A DNA stretch of 64,000 nucleotides from Neoroseomonas marina (lineage in GTDB: Bacteria > Pseudomonadota > Alphaproteobacteria > Acetobacterales > Acetobacteraceae), in NCBI RefSeq assembly GCF_012927745.1, contig NZ_JABBKX010000002.1, positions 659,999-723,998 on the forward strand. The letters are read 5' to 3'. The translations under genes and the position numbers were made by a program. How positions within the stretch are numbered: the first letter of the stretch is position 1; the number at the start of each line of letters is the position of its first letter. The notes under the pieces were generated by a model that was not told the origin of the DNA, ran no database searches, and saw only the letters and a program-made list of their open reading frames with translations. Of this stretch, positions 47,456 to 55,807 are shown piece by piece.

Positions 47456-48640
47456 ATGCTGCCGCTGCGCCTCTCCGCGATCACCGCGACCAGCGCCATG
47501 GGCGTGGGCCTGGTGGCCACGCGCCAGGCGCTGCAGGCGCGCGCCGGCGGCCTGACGCGCTGCGACCTGCCCGGCATGCCCGAGGGCATCTGGATCGGCC
47601 GCGTGCGGGACGCCGAGGCGATCGAACCCCCTGCGCCCTTGGCCGCCTTCGCCTGCCGCAACACACGGCTTGCGGAACTCGCGCTGCGGCAGGACGGGTT
47701 CGATGCCGCCGTCGCCGACGCCGCCGCGCGCCATGGCGCGGACCGCATCGCCGTGGTGCTCGGCACCTCGACCTCCGGCATCGAGGAGACGGAGCAGGCC
47801 TGGTCGCGCCGTGGCGCGGATGGCGCGCTGCCGCCCTACGACTTCGCCCGCACCCACGATCTGCACGCGCTGCCGCGCTACGTCCGGGCGCGGCTCGGCC
47901 TGAAGGGGCCCTGCGTGTCGATCTCGACGGCCTGCACCTCGGGCGCGCGGGCCTTCCTCGATGCGGCGATGCTGATCGCGGCGGGGCTGGCCGACGCCGC
48001 GGTGGTGGGCGGGGCGGACACGCTGTGCCGGCTGACGTTGCACGGCTTCGGCTCGCTCGAATTGCTGGCCAAGGGGCCGACGCGGCCCTGCGCCGAGGAC
48101 CGCGACGGCATCAGCATCGGGGAGGCCGCGGCCTTCGCCCTGCTGGAACGCGCGGGGCCGGGCGACCAGGGCGCGCTCGGCCTGCTCGGCGCGGGGGCGT
48201 CGTCGGATGGGCACCACATGTCCTCCCCGCATCCGGAAGGCCATGGCGCGGTCGCCGCCATGCGCGCCGCGCTCGACAGCGCCGGCATCGGACCGGAGGC
48301 GATCGATTACGTGAACATGCACGGCACCGGCACGCGCACCAATGACGCCATGGAGGACCGCGCGATCGCGCGTATCTTCGGCGATGCGGTGCCCTGCTCC
48401 TCGACCAAGGGCTGGACCGGGCACACGCTTGGAGCCTCGGGTGCGCTGGAAGCCGCGATCGCGGCCATCTGCGTCGAGGACGGGCTGGTGCCCGGCTGCC
48501 TCGGCATCGCAGCGCCCGACCCCGCCTTCACCGCGCGCATCGCGGTCGACAACGCCGTCGCGCCGGTGGCGCGCGTGCTGTCCAATTCCTTCGGCTTCGG
48601 CGGCAGCAATTGCGCGCTGGTGATCGGGCGGCTCGCATGA
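47456..48640 (+). CDS. Beta-ketoacyl-ACP synthase, aryl-polyene type
   Basis: A 394-aa FabF/FabB-like condensing enzyme. The catalytic Cys is in VSISTACTSGARAF (about 160), the two active-site histidines in NMHGTGTRTND and WTGHTLGASGALEA, and the GFGGSNCALV end is conserved. It can therefore extend an acyl-ACP chain. It starts 5 nt after the MMPL exporter stop and overlaps a chain-length-factor-like gene by 4 bp, the KS-CLF pairing used by aryl-polyene synthases (ApeO/ApeC-like). Confidence 0.88.
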   Translation: MLPLRLSAITATSAMGVGLVATRQALQARAGGLTRCDLPGMPEGIWIGRVRDAEAIEPPAPLAAFACRNTRLAELALRQDGFDAAVADAAARHGADRIAVVLGTSTSGIEETEQAWSRRGADGALPPYDFARTHDLHALPRYVRARLGLKGPCVSISTACTSGARAFLDAAMLIAAGLADAAVVGGADTLCRLTLHGFGSLELLAKGPTRPCAEDRDGISIGEAAAFALLERAGPGDQGALGLLGAGASSDGHHMSSPHPEGHGAVAAMRAALDSAGIGPEAIDYVNMHGTGTRTNDAMEDRAIARIFGDAVPCSSTKGWTGHTLGASGALEAAIAAICVEDGLVPGCLGIAAPDPAFTARIAVDNAVAPVARVLSNSFGFGGSNCALVIGRLA

Positions 48641-49425
48641 CGCTCGCCGTCGGCATCGCCGGGATCGGCCTGCTCGGCCCCGGGCTCATGGGCTGGGCGC
48701 CCTCCGCGGCCGTGCTGGCGGGTGCCGTGCCCTACGAGCCCGCGCCGCTGACGCCGCCCGCCCCGACCCTGCTGCCCGCCACCGAGCGCCGCCGCACCGG
48801 CCCCTCCGTGCGCCTCGCCCTCGCCGTGGCGACCGAGGCGGTGCAGGACAGCGGCCTGCCGCCTGAGGAACTCGACACCGTCTTCGCCAGCTCGAACGGC
48901 GAGGGCCATGTCATCACCTCGATCCTCGAGGCGCTGCACACGCCGGATGGCGCGATCTCCCCGACGCAGTTCCACAATTCCGTGCACAACGCGGCGGCGG
49001 GCTATTGGGGCATCGCGGTGGGGTCGGCGCGGCCCTCCGTCAGCCTCGGCGGCCATGACGGCGTGCTGGGGACGGGATTGCTGCACGCCGCGGCGCAGGC
49101 GGTGGTGGCGCGGCGCCCGGTGCTGTTCGTCGCGCATGACGTGCCGCTGCCCGCGCCGCTCGATGCGCTGCGGCCGACCGCGGCGTCCTTCGCCCTCGCG
49201 CTGGTGCTGGTGCCCGAGGGCGGCACGCATGGGCGGATCACCCTGGCGCAGGAGGACAGTGCCGCGGAGGCGTCGGACCTGCCCGATGGCCTCGCGGCGC
49301 TGCACGACGCCAACCCGGTCGCGCGCGCCCTGCCGCTGCTCGCGGTGCTTGCCGGCGGCAGGGGCGGGACGGTCCGGCTGCCGATGCTCGAGGATACGCG
49401 CCTCGCAGTGGCGGTGGCGGCGTGA
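48637..49425 (+). CDS. Ketosynthase-like chain-length factor
   Basis: A 262-aa protein of the short ketoacyl-synthase-like group (Ketoacyl-synt_2) found next to APE ketosynthases. The N-terminal half fits a KS fold: VRLALAVATEAVQDSGL, FASSNGEGHVITSILEAL and QFHNSVHNAAAGYWGIA. No catalytic Cys stands at the expected site, where SVHNAAAG is found, and the C-terminal KS half is missing. It probably pairs with the preceding ketosynthase and sets chain length. The ATG overlaps the ketosynthase stop (ATGA). Confidence 0.8.
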   Translation: MTLAVGIAGIGLLGPGLMGWAPSAAVLAGAVPYEPAPLTPPAPTLLPATERRRTGPSVRLALAVATEAVQDSGLPPEELDTVFASSNGEGHVITSILEALHTPDGAISPTQFHNSVHNAAAGYWGIAVGSARPSVSLGGHDGVLGTGLLHAAAQAVVARRPVLFVAHDVPLPAPLDALRPTAASFALALVLVPEGGTHGRITLAQEDSAAEASDLPDGLAALHDANPVARALPLLAVLAGGRGGTVRLPMLEDTRLAVAVAA

Positions 49426-49847
49426 GCCTGCCCGCGACGCGCGCGGCGATCGCGCGCCTCGTTCCGCACCAGGGCGGCATGTGCCTGCTCGACCGCGTCA
49501 CGGCCTGCGACGCGGATGGCATCGCCTGCCTGTCCGCCACGCATCGCGATGCATCGAACCCACTGCGCCGCGACGGCGTGCTGCCGGCGGTCTGCGGCCT
49601 GGAATACGCGCTGCAGGCGATGGCGCTGCATGGTGCGCTGACCGATGGCGGGCCGCAGGGCGTGGGCTTCCTCGCCGCGCTGGCGGGTGTCGAGGTCGGC
49701 GCCGAACGGCTCGACGACATCCAAGGCGACCTCGCCGTCAGCGCCACGGCGCTGGCGCGCGAAAGCCGCGGCTTCATCTACGGCTTCGCGGTCGAGGGCG
49801 GTGGGCGCCGCCTGCTCGCCGGCCGCGCCACGGTGGTCCTCGCATGA
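49422..49847 (+). CDS. Hotdog-fold 3-hydroxyacyl-ACP dehydratase (ApeP-like)
   Basis: A 141-aa protein with the typical ApeP-type N-terminus, IARLVPHQGGMCLLDRVTA, where the His may be catalytic. Further support: LPAVCGLEYALQAMALHGAL (hotdog helix) and GFLAALAGVEVGAERLDD. It would dehydrate 3-hydroxyacyl-ACP to build conjugated double bonds in a polyene. The GTG start overlaps the chain-length-factor gene by 4 bp, and its stop overlaps the ketoreductase start by 4 bp. Confidence 0.83.
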   Translation: MSLPATRAAIARLVPHQGGMCLLDRVTACDADGIACLSATHRDASNPLRRDGVLPAVCGLEYALQAMALHGALTDGGPQGVGFLAALAGVEVGAERLDDIQGDLAVSATALARESRGFIYGFAVEGGGRRLLAGRATVVLA

Positions 49848-50548
49848 TCCGTGCCCTCGTCACCGGCGGCAGCAGCCCGATCGGGGAGGCGATCTGCCGC
49901 GCCCTCGCCCGCGACGGGCTGCGCGTCATCGTCCATGCCCATGCCAATGTCGCGCGCGCCGAGGCGCTGGCGGCGGAGCTCGGCGGCGAGAGCGTCGCCT
50001 TCGACATCGCCGACCACGCGGCGAGCCTCGCCGCCTGCGAGCGCCTGCTGGAACCCGGCCCCATCCAGGTGCTGGTCCACAATGCCGGCGCGCATGAGGA
50101 CGTGCCGATGGCCGCGATGACGGAAGCGCAGTGGCGCCGCGTCATGGCGGTCTCGCTCGACGGATTCTTCCACGTCGCGCGGCCGCTGCTGCTGCCGATG
50201 ATGGGCACGCGCCGGGGGCGGATCGTCGCGATGTCGTCGGTCTCGGCCATCATGGGCAATCGCGGCCAGGCGAACTACGCGGCGGCCAAGGCGGGGCTGA
50301 TCGGGGCGGTGCGCGCGCTGTCGCTGGAATGCGCGCCGCGCGGCGTGACGGTGAATGCGGTCGCGCCCGGGCTGATCGACAGCCCCGCCATCGCCGCCGC
50401 CGTGCCGCCCGAGACGGTGAAGCAGATCGTCCCCGCGCGGCGGCTGGGGCGCGCGGAGGAAGTGGCCGACCTCGTCGCCTTCCTGTGTTCGGATCGCGCC
50501 GCCTACATCACGGGGCAGACCATCTCGATCAACGGCGGGATGGCCTGA
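49844..50548 (+). CDS. 3-oxoacyl-ACP reductase (FabG/ApeQ-like)
   Basis: A 234-aa SDR ketoreductase. It has the NADPH-binding TGGSSPIGEAICRAL (about 7-21), VHNAGAHED, the Ser of IVAMSSVSAIMG, and the YAAAK catalytic pair, then VNAVAPGLIDSP and GQTISINGGMA. It would reduce the beta-keto group in each polyene extension cycle. The ATG at 49844 overlaps the dehydratase stop by 4 bp. It is the last gene of the plus-strand run that began with the LolA-like gene. Confidence 0.88.
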   Translation: MIRALVTGGSSPIGEAICRALARDGLRVIVHAHANVARAEALAAELGGESVAFDIADHAASLAACERLLEPGPIQVLVHNAGAHEDVPMAAMTEAQWRRVMAVSLDGFFHVARPLLLPMMGTRRGRIVAMSSVSAIMGNRGQANYAAAKAGLIGAVRALSLECAPRGVTVNAVAPGLIDSPAIAAAVPPETVKQIVPARRLGRAEEVADLVAFLCSDRAAYITGQTISINGGMA

Positions 50549-50551
50549 TCA

Positions 50552-51034
50552 CTACTCCTGGCTGACCACGCCGCCCGAGACCGGCACCGCGTCGCTGCCG
50601 CCGCGCCCGCCGCTGCTCGAGATCGGGCCGCCCGGTGCGCCACTGTACTGGATGATCGCCCGTTCCAGCCCCCGCACGCGGTCGTTGTACGCCTGGTGGA
50701 TGCGCGCCCCGTCGTAGTCGAGGTTCACGCTGTTCACGTAGGAGATCGTGAAGGTGCGGATGTCGAAGGCGATGTCGACCGTCATCTGGTGGCTGCGCCA
50801 GGAATTGCTGGCGCGCACCAGGCCCGGGCGCATCGACTGCACGGACCAGCCGGACTGGGACGCGGCGGCACGGCGGATCTGCGCCTCGCGTTCCTGCAGG
50901 CTCGCGCGGCCCTGGAACTGCCCGTTGGTGCTCTCGTAGATCGGCTGCTCCCGGCAGGCGCCGAGGCCGATGCCGCCGCCGACCGCGATCAGGGCCGGCA
51001 GGCAGCCGCGCAGCGCATCACGGCGAAACATCAT
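50552..51034 (-). CDS. Lipoprotein paralog 1 of an uncharacterised pair
   Basis: A 160-aa protein. The signal ends in a lipobox (GGGIGLGACREQ). The conserved core is QPIYES, a REAQIRRAAASQSGW segment, MRPGLVRAS, FTISYVNSVNLDYDG and IHQAYNDRVRGLERAI; a Gly/Ser-rich tail follows. The same core occurs in the lipoprotein at 53213-53599, so the two are paralogs flanking the glycosyltransferase and halogenase-like genes. Function unknown; outer-membrane attachment is likely. The start overlaps the glycosyltransferase stop by 17 bp. Confidence 0.75.
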   Translation of the reverse strand: MMFRRDALRGCLPALIAVGGGIGLGACREQPIYESTNGQFQGRASLQEREAQIRRAAASQSGWSVQSMRPGLVRASNSWRSHQMTVDIAFDIRTFTISYVNSVNLDYDGARIHQAYNDRVRGLERAIIQYSGAPGGPISSSGGRGGSDAVPVSGGVVSQE

Positions 51035-51836
51035 TCCGTCCCTCCTCCTCGAGCCGCCGGAGCCCTGCGAGGGCGCGACGCAGCCCCGCCGGGTCCATCC
51101 CGCGCGCCAGCAGCTTCCCGGCCACCATCATCACGATGCGTGAAATATCCGCAACGGGTCGGAAATGACTGGGGCGCTTCAGAGTGCCGGCATAGAGCGC
51201 CGGGATGTCGGCCGCGACGGTGGTAATCCCGGCCCGCGCGGCGTCGATCAGGATCTCGCTTTCGAAGGAGAAGCGCCGCGCCCGGCCCTCGTAGCGATCG
51301 AGCGCCGTCAGCGCCGCGGCGGGATATATCCGGAAGCCCGACTGGCTGTCCGCCACCGCATGGCCCGCCGCCCAGGAGATCCAGAAATCCGCCACCCGGT
51401 TGGCCCGCCGCCGGGCCGCGGGCTGGCCGGTTGCCCGCCGGCGGGATCCGATCACGATGCGGTCCGGCCGGGCCAGCGCCAGCAGGCGCGGCAGGTCCTC
51501 CGGCCGGTGCTGCCCGTCCCCGTCCAGCGTCGCGACGTAGTCGGCGCCGCCCGCGAGCGCCGCCCGCATCCCCTGGCGGAGCGCCGCCCCCTTCCCCTGG
51601 TTGCTCGGCAGGGCGAGGACCTCGGCGCCGGCCGCGCGGGCCTCAGCGGCCGTCCCGTCGGTCGATCCGTCGTCGACGACCAGGGGCGGGACCTCCGGCA
51701 CCACGGCGCGCATGCGCGCGACCAGGCCGGCGATGGTCGCCCCTTCCTGGTAGGCCGGGATCACGATCGCGAGCGCCAGGGGCGGCAGGGCCGTGCCGAG
51801 GGGCAGGGGCGGCGGCGCTGCGGTTGCTTCGGTCAC
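51018..51836 (-). CDS. Family 2 glycosyltransferase
   Basis: A 272-aa GT-A enzyme. It has AIVIPAYQEGATIAGLV, the nucleotide-binding LVVDDGSTDGTAAEAR, and the metal-binding ATLDGDGQHRPEDL, then SQSGFRIYPAAAL. It is a DPMT/dolichyl-phosphate-mannose-synthase-like soluble form. In many aryl-polyene clusters a GT2 domain is joined to an acyltransferase (ApeJ-like). Here a separate acyltransferase lies at 62619, so the two activities may have been split. It is divergent from the halogenase-like gene (61-bp gap). Confidence 0.85.
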   Translation of the reverse strand: MTEATAAPPPLPLGTALPPLALAIVIPAYQEGATIAGLVARMRAVVPEVPPLVVDDGSTDGTAAEARAAGAEVLALPSNQGKGAALRQGMRAALAGGADYVATLDGDGQHRPEDLPRLLALARPDRIVIGSRRRATGQPAARRRANRVADFWISWAAGHAVADSQSGFRIYPAAALTALDRYEGRARRFSFESEILIDAARAGITTVAADIPALYAGTLKRPSHFRPVADISRIVMMVAGKLLARGMDPAGLRRALAGLRRLEEEGRNDVSP

Positions 51837-51897
51837 GGGAATCCGGCTGGAATGCAGGCAGCACCTTACCTCCGAACCTCAGCGGGACCTAGGCACC

Positions 51898-53235
51898 ATG
51901 CCGCTCGACGCCGCCGCCCTCGCCGGCGAGACCCTTTGCGACGTGCTGATCGTCGGCGGCGGGCCGGCCGGGTCCACCGCCGCGACGCTGCTCGCCGAGA
52001 AGGGCCGCCGCGTCGTGCTGCTGGAGAAGGACCACCATCCCCGCTTCCACATCGGGGAGAGCCTGCTGCCGCTGAACCTGCGGATCTTCGAACGCCTGGG
52101 GCTGCAGGAGGAGATCGCGGCGATCGGCATGTACAAGCCGGGCGCGCGCTTCGTCTCGGACGAACACGGCGGGCACACCGCCTTCTCCTTCGCCGCGGGG
52201 CTCAACCAGGACTACACCTACGCCTACCAGGTCCGCCGCAGCGAGTTCGACCAGGTGCTGTTCGCCCGCGCGCGCGCCGCCGGTGCGGATGCGCGCGAAG
52301 GCATGCGCGTGCTCGACGTCGCGCTCGACGCGCAGGAAGGGCACCGCATTACGGCGCGGGCGGAGGACGGCACCATGCACGCCTTCCGCGCGCGCTACGT
52401 CATCGACGCCTCGGGCCGCGACACCTTCCTCGCGAGCACCATGGGCACCAAGGCGCGCAACCCGCACAACAACACCGCCGCGCTCTACGGCCATTTCCAA
52501 GGCGTCGCGCCCTTCGCGGGCGAGGAGGACGGCAACATCACCGTCCACCTCTTCGACGAGGGATGGTTCTGGATGATCCCGCTGACCGGCGGGGTGATGA
52601 GCATCGGCGTCGTCAGCAATCCGGCCTTCTTCAAGCGCCGCCGCGGCAGCGCCGAGGAGTTCTTCCTCGCGACGCTGCGCGCCGTACCGTCGGTCGCCCG
52701 CCGGATCGAGGGCGCGCGGCTCGTCTCCGAGGTGACGACGACGGGCAACTACTCCTACGCCTCGAAGGTCATGCAGGGCGATGGCTGGCTGATGGCCGGC
52801 GATTCCTATGCCTTCATCGACCCGGTCTTCTCCTCGGGCGTGCTGCTCGCCATGGCGAGTGCCGAGATGGGCGCCGATGTCGCGCACACCTGGCTCGACG
52901 ACCGGGCGCGCGGCGCGGCCATGGCACGCGCCTTCGAACGCAAGGTGAAGCGCGCGATCGGGTCGCTGTCCTGGCTGATCTACCGCATCAACACCCCGGT
53001 GCTGCGCGACATGTTCATGACGCCGAGCAACCGCTTCCGGATGCGCGAGGGCCTGATCAGCCTGCTCGCCGGCGACGTGCACGCCAATTCGAACCGCCAG
53101 ATGCCGGTGATCGCCTTCAAGGCGGCCTACCGCATGCTCTCGCTCGCGCATCGCTTCGGCTACCGGCTGCGGCCGGGCGGACTGACCAGGGTCCCCCCGG
53201 CGGCGCCTTCCGTCACGCCGTCGGCTGCACGCTGA
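51898..53235 (+). CDS. FAD-dependent halogenase-like oxidoreductase
   Basis: A 445-aa flavoprotein. The FAD-binding IVGGGPAGSTAATLLAEKG is at about 18-36. The flavin-dependent halogenase W-x-W-x-I-P motif is present as EGWFWMIPLTGG (about 220-231), and a second halogenase-type motif appears as FIDPVFSSGV. A lysine in MYKPGARF lies near the position of the halogenase catalytic Lys, but alignment is needed to confirm it. Similar genes occur in xanthomonadin-type clusters, whose pigments are brominated. Dehydrogenase members of the same family also carry these motifs, so halogenation is likely, not proven. Confidence 0.75.
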   Translation: MPLDAAALAGETLCDVLIVGGGPAGSTAATLLAEKGRRVVLLEKDHHPRFHIGESLLPLNLRIFERLGLQEEIAAIGMYKPGARFVSDEHGGHTAFSFAAGLNQDYTYAYQVRRSEFDQVLFARARAAGADAREGMRVLDVALDAQEGHRITARAEDGTMHAFRARYVIDASGRDTFLASTMGTKARNPHNNTAALYGHFQGVAPFAGEEDGNITVHLFDEGWFWMIPLTGGVMSIGVVSNPAFFKRRRGSAEEFFLATLRAVPSVARRIEGARLVSEVTTTGNYSYASKVMQGDGWLMAGDSYAFIDPVFSSGVLLAMASAEMGADVAHTWLDDRARGAAMARAFERKVKRAIGSLSWLIYRINTPVLRDMFMTPSNRFRMREGLISLLAGDVHANSNRQMPVIAFKAAYRMLSLAHRFGYRLRPGGLTRVPPAAPSVTPSAAR

Positions 53236-53599
53236 TCGCGCGTTCCAGGTTCTGGATCCAGCCGTTGTAGTTCTTGTGGATGCTGGTCCCGTCGTAGTCC
53301 AGGTTCGTGCTGTCGACGTAGATGATCGAGAAGACCTGCTCGTTGTAGGTGATCTCGGTGACCGCGACATGGGTACGCAGGTGCAGCGTCGCGCGGATCA
53401 CGCCGGGGCGGACCACCTGCGTCTCCCACCCCAGCCCGGCGGCGGCCTGCTGGATCTGCGCCGTCCGGTTCGCGATCGTGCCGGGCTGCATGAAGGGATG
53501 CTGGCTGACATTGTAGATGGGCCGCGTGCAGCCCGCGAGGCCGAGCGCCGCGAGCGCGACGGCCGCCGGCCCCATGCCGAGCAGTGAGCGCCGTTTCAT
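53213..53599 (-). CDS. Lipoprotein paralog 2 of an uncharacterised pair
   Basis: A 128-aa protein. The signal ends in a lipobox (LAALGLAGCTRP). The core RPIYNVSQ, NRTAQIQQAAAGLGW, VVRPGVIRAT, FSIIYVDSTNLDYDG and IHKNYNGWIQNLERAI matches the 160-aa lipoprotein at 50552-51034 over almost its whole length, but lacks the Gly/Ser tail. It converges on the halogenase-like gene with a 23-bp overlap. Function unknown. Confidence 0.75.
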   Translation of the reverse strand: MKRRSLLGMGPAAVALAALGLAGCTRPIYNVSQHPFMQPGTIANRTAQIQQAAAGLGWETQVVRPGVIRATLHLRTHVAVTEITYNEQVFSIIYVDSTNLDYDGTSIHKNYNGWIQNLERAISVQPTA

Positions 53600-53696
53600 G
53601 TTTCCTCCGCTTCCCGTTGCGTCATCGCCGCGACGCGCTGCGCCCGCGCGGCGCGCGCATCCTGGCCGCGGCATCATGCACCGGACTTGCGGTGCA

Positions 53697-54356
53697 TCAA
53701 CCGATGCGCGCGAGCCAGGCGCGACGGCGCAGCAGGCGCGCCAGGGCGCGGCCGGTCAGGTACCAATGCACCATGAAGCCCTCGCCGAGCAGGCGCGGCA
53801 GGTCGGGCTGCAGCGACGCCTCCGCCGCGACCGGCATCGGCGCGAGGCCGAGATTGCGTGCCATCAGCAGCGCGCGATGCAGGTGCAGGCGGCTTGTGAC
53901 CAGGGCCTCGCTGCCGGAATCGTGACCGGCTTCGCGATGGTTGCGCAGGTTCTCGAGCGTATGGCGTGACTGTGTCTCGAGCCCGATGCGGGCCGGGTCG
54001 AGGCCCTGGGCGACCAGCCAGGCCCGGCCGATCTCGGCCTCGGTCGGCGCGCCCGGGCTGGTGGCGCCGCCCAGCACGAACACGCGCAGGCCCGGCCAGC
54101 GTCGCGCAAGTCCCAGCGCCCGCGACAGCCGCGCGACGAATTCACGGGACGCCTGGCCCGCTTCCAGCCGGTGCCCCAGCACGAGGATGCGGGCCGGCTC
54201 GCGGTCGGGCAGCACGGGCGCGCCGAGCGCGGTGCGCCGTACCGCCAGGACCGCCAGTCCCGGCGCGATCCCGAGCGTCAGCGCGGCCAGCAGCAGCGCG
54301 GCGACGAGCGTGATGGCGCCGTCGTGCCCGAGGAAGGGCGGCGGCCTGTCGTTCAC
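53697..54356 (-). CDS. YdcF/SanA-like DUF218 membrane-anchored protein
   Basis: A 219-aa protein with one N-terminal helix (about 12-38) and a DUF218 domain: ARILVLGHRLEAGQASREF, VFVLGGATSPGAPTEAEIG, GLETQSRHTLENLRNH, ALVTSRLHLHRALLMARN. The family (ElyC, SanA, YdcF) is linked to envelope and peptidoglycan-precursor metabolism. The GTG start at 54354-54356 overlaps the lipase stop by 4 bp, so it is the second gene of a two-gene unit. Confidence 0.82.
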   Translation of the reverse strand: MNDRPPPFLGHDGAITLVAALLLAALTLGIAPGLAVLAVRRTALGAPVLPDREPARILVLGHRLEAGQASREFVARLSRALGLARRWPGLRVFVLGGATSPGAPTEAEIGRAWLVAQGLDPARIGLETQSRHTLENLRNHREAGHDSGSEALVTSRLHLHRALLMARNLGLAPMPVAAEASLQPDLPRLLGEGFMVHWYLTGRALARLLRRRAWLARIG

Positions 54357-55351
54357 GCCGCAAGCCAGAGCCGCGCGGCGTCCTCCGCGCCGGACGGGAG
54401 CGGGGCGGTGCGGTCGCACGCCCAGGCGGTGATGTCGCCGGCCACGTTCTGCCCCTGGGTATCCCGCAGCAGCATGTGCCAGCCCTCGGGGTAGTAGCCG
54501 ACCCGCTGCACGGAGCGGTCGGGCAGGGAGGCGAGCAGGTGCCGGGTCGGCCGCGCCGGCACCAGCCGGTCGCGCCCGCCGTAAAGCAGCAGCGCCGGGG
54601 CATGGAAATCGGGCGCCGCCCTCACCGCCGCTTCCATCAGGTCCACCAGCCCGGCCAGGGCGTCGACGCGGGTGTGGCGGATCAGCAGCGGATCGCGCGA
54701 CCAGCGCTGCCAGGCGGCCATGTTGTCCGTCGGCTGGAAGCCGGGGGCCGAATTCTGGAACCCCATCATCGGCACTAGCGAGACCAGCACGTCGAGCATG
54801 CCCGCGGCGAACCACCCCAGCGCCGCCCGGCCCACCACCGCCGGCGCAAGCAGCACATACCCGTCGACCGGCGGCCGCCGCGCGGAGGTGCCGGCGACGA
54901 GCAGCACCGCGCCGCCCATGCTTTCCCCCATCAGGACGACCGGAACGCCGGGATGGCGGGCGCGGATGATGCGCGCGGCCTCGGAGGCATCGGCCGCCAT
55001 CGTTTCATGCCCGGCCCAGATGCCGCGATTCGGGGACCCGCCGAAGCCTCGCTGGTCGTAGGCGTACAGCGCCACGCCCGCGGCGGTGAACCAGCCCGCC
55101 GCGTCCTCCGCGAAGGCGCGGGCATGTTCGTTCATGCCGTGCAGCCCGACCACCACGGCCTTGGGCCGGCTTGGCGGGAGCCATCCATAGCAGGGCAGGC
55201 GGACGCCGTCGGACATCACCAGCGCGTCATCGGCGAAGGCTGGGGCGACCACCGATGGGCCCATCGGCGCCCGGGCCGGAGCGCAGGCGGCCAGCGCCAG
55301 CGAGGCGAGGAGCGCGCGCCGCCGGATCCATGCGCCGCCGGCGGACCTCAA
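54353..55351 (-). CDS. Monoacylglycerol-lipase-type alpha/beta hydrolase lipoprotein
   Basis: A 332-aa protein. A signal with lipobox (RRRALLASLALAACAPARA) suggests lipid anchoring. The fold shows the HGMNEH oxyanion motif (VVGLHGMNEHARAF), nucleophile MGESMGGAVLL, Asp in YGGRDRLVPA, and His in GYYPEGWHMLL. The triad is complete and the HG-x-x-EH motif is typical of monoacylglycerol lipases and PldB-like lysophospholipases. TTG at 55349-55351 was chosen: it follows GGAGG with 8-nt spacing and directly precedes the signal; an in-frame ATG at 55495 would add 48 atypical residues. Confidence 0.82.
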   Translation of the reverse strand: MRSAGGAWIRRRALLASLALAACAPARAPMGPSVVAPAFADDALVMSDGVRLPCYGWLPPSRPKAVVVGLHGMNEHARAFAEDAAGWFTAAGVALYAYDQRGFGGSPNRGIWAGHETMAADASEAARIIRARHPGVPVVLMGESMGGAVLLVAGTSARRPPVDGYVLLAPAVVGRAALGWFAAGMLDVLVSLVPMMGFQNSAPGFQPTDNMAAWQRWSRDPLLIRHTRVDALAGLVDLMEAAVRAAPDFHAPALLLYGGRDRLVPARPTRHLLASLPDRSVQRVGYYPEGWHMLLRDTQGQNVAGDITAWACDRTAPLPSGAEDAARLWLAA

Positions 55352-55579
55352 GGCCGATGCCTCCGCGGTGGGCGGCAGCCCGGGCGCCGGCCCGATCGCC
55401 GGGGGGAAGACGGGCGACGCGGTGCGCGGCGAGGCGCAGCGGAGCGCCACGCTCTGCGGGCCGTCGCCCGTCCGGTGCTGATCCGTGCTGTCCATGCGCA
55501 CCCGAGATGGTATCGGCCCCCAGGCTGGTCCACCACGCCCGCGACGACTATGGTGCGCCCTGAGGATACGAGGTTTGTC

Positions 55580-55807
55580 ATGCGTGACCCCCTGATGACC
55601 GGCTATGCCCCGAAGCCCGTGCACGGCGTAACGCCCGAGCAGCGCGTCGAGGTGCATGCCCGCAAGGTGGCCTGCGACGGCGAGGCCCCGGGCGCGCTCG
55701 GCCATCCGCGCATCTGGATGACCATCGAGGACCGCGAGGTCACGTGCCCCTACTGCTCCATCACCTACGTCCTCGCCGAGGGCGCAGGCGAGGACCATGG
55801 ACACTGA
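55580..55807 (+). CDS. Small CHCC zinc-finger protein
   Basis: A 75-aa protein with the CHCC zinc site: Cys in VACDGE, His in LGHPRIW, and the CPYC pair in VTCPYCSITY. It is the bacterial counterpart of the NDUFS6 zinc domain of respiratory complex I and is common in alphaproteobacteria. The ATG at 55580 follows GAGG with suitable spacing. It overlaps the polA start by 11 bp, so they are co-transcribed. Its role in these bacteria is not well defined. Confidence 0.85.
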   Translation: MRDPLMTGYAPKPVHGVTPEQRVEVHARKVACDGEAPGALGHPRIWMTIEDREVTCPYCSITYVLAEGAGEDHGH

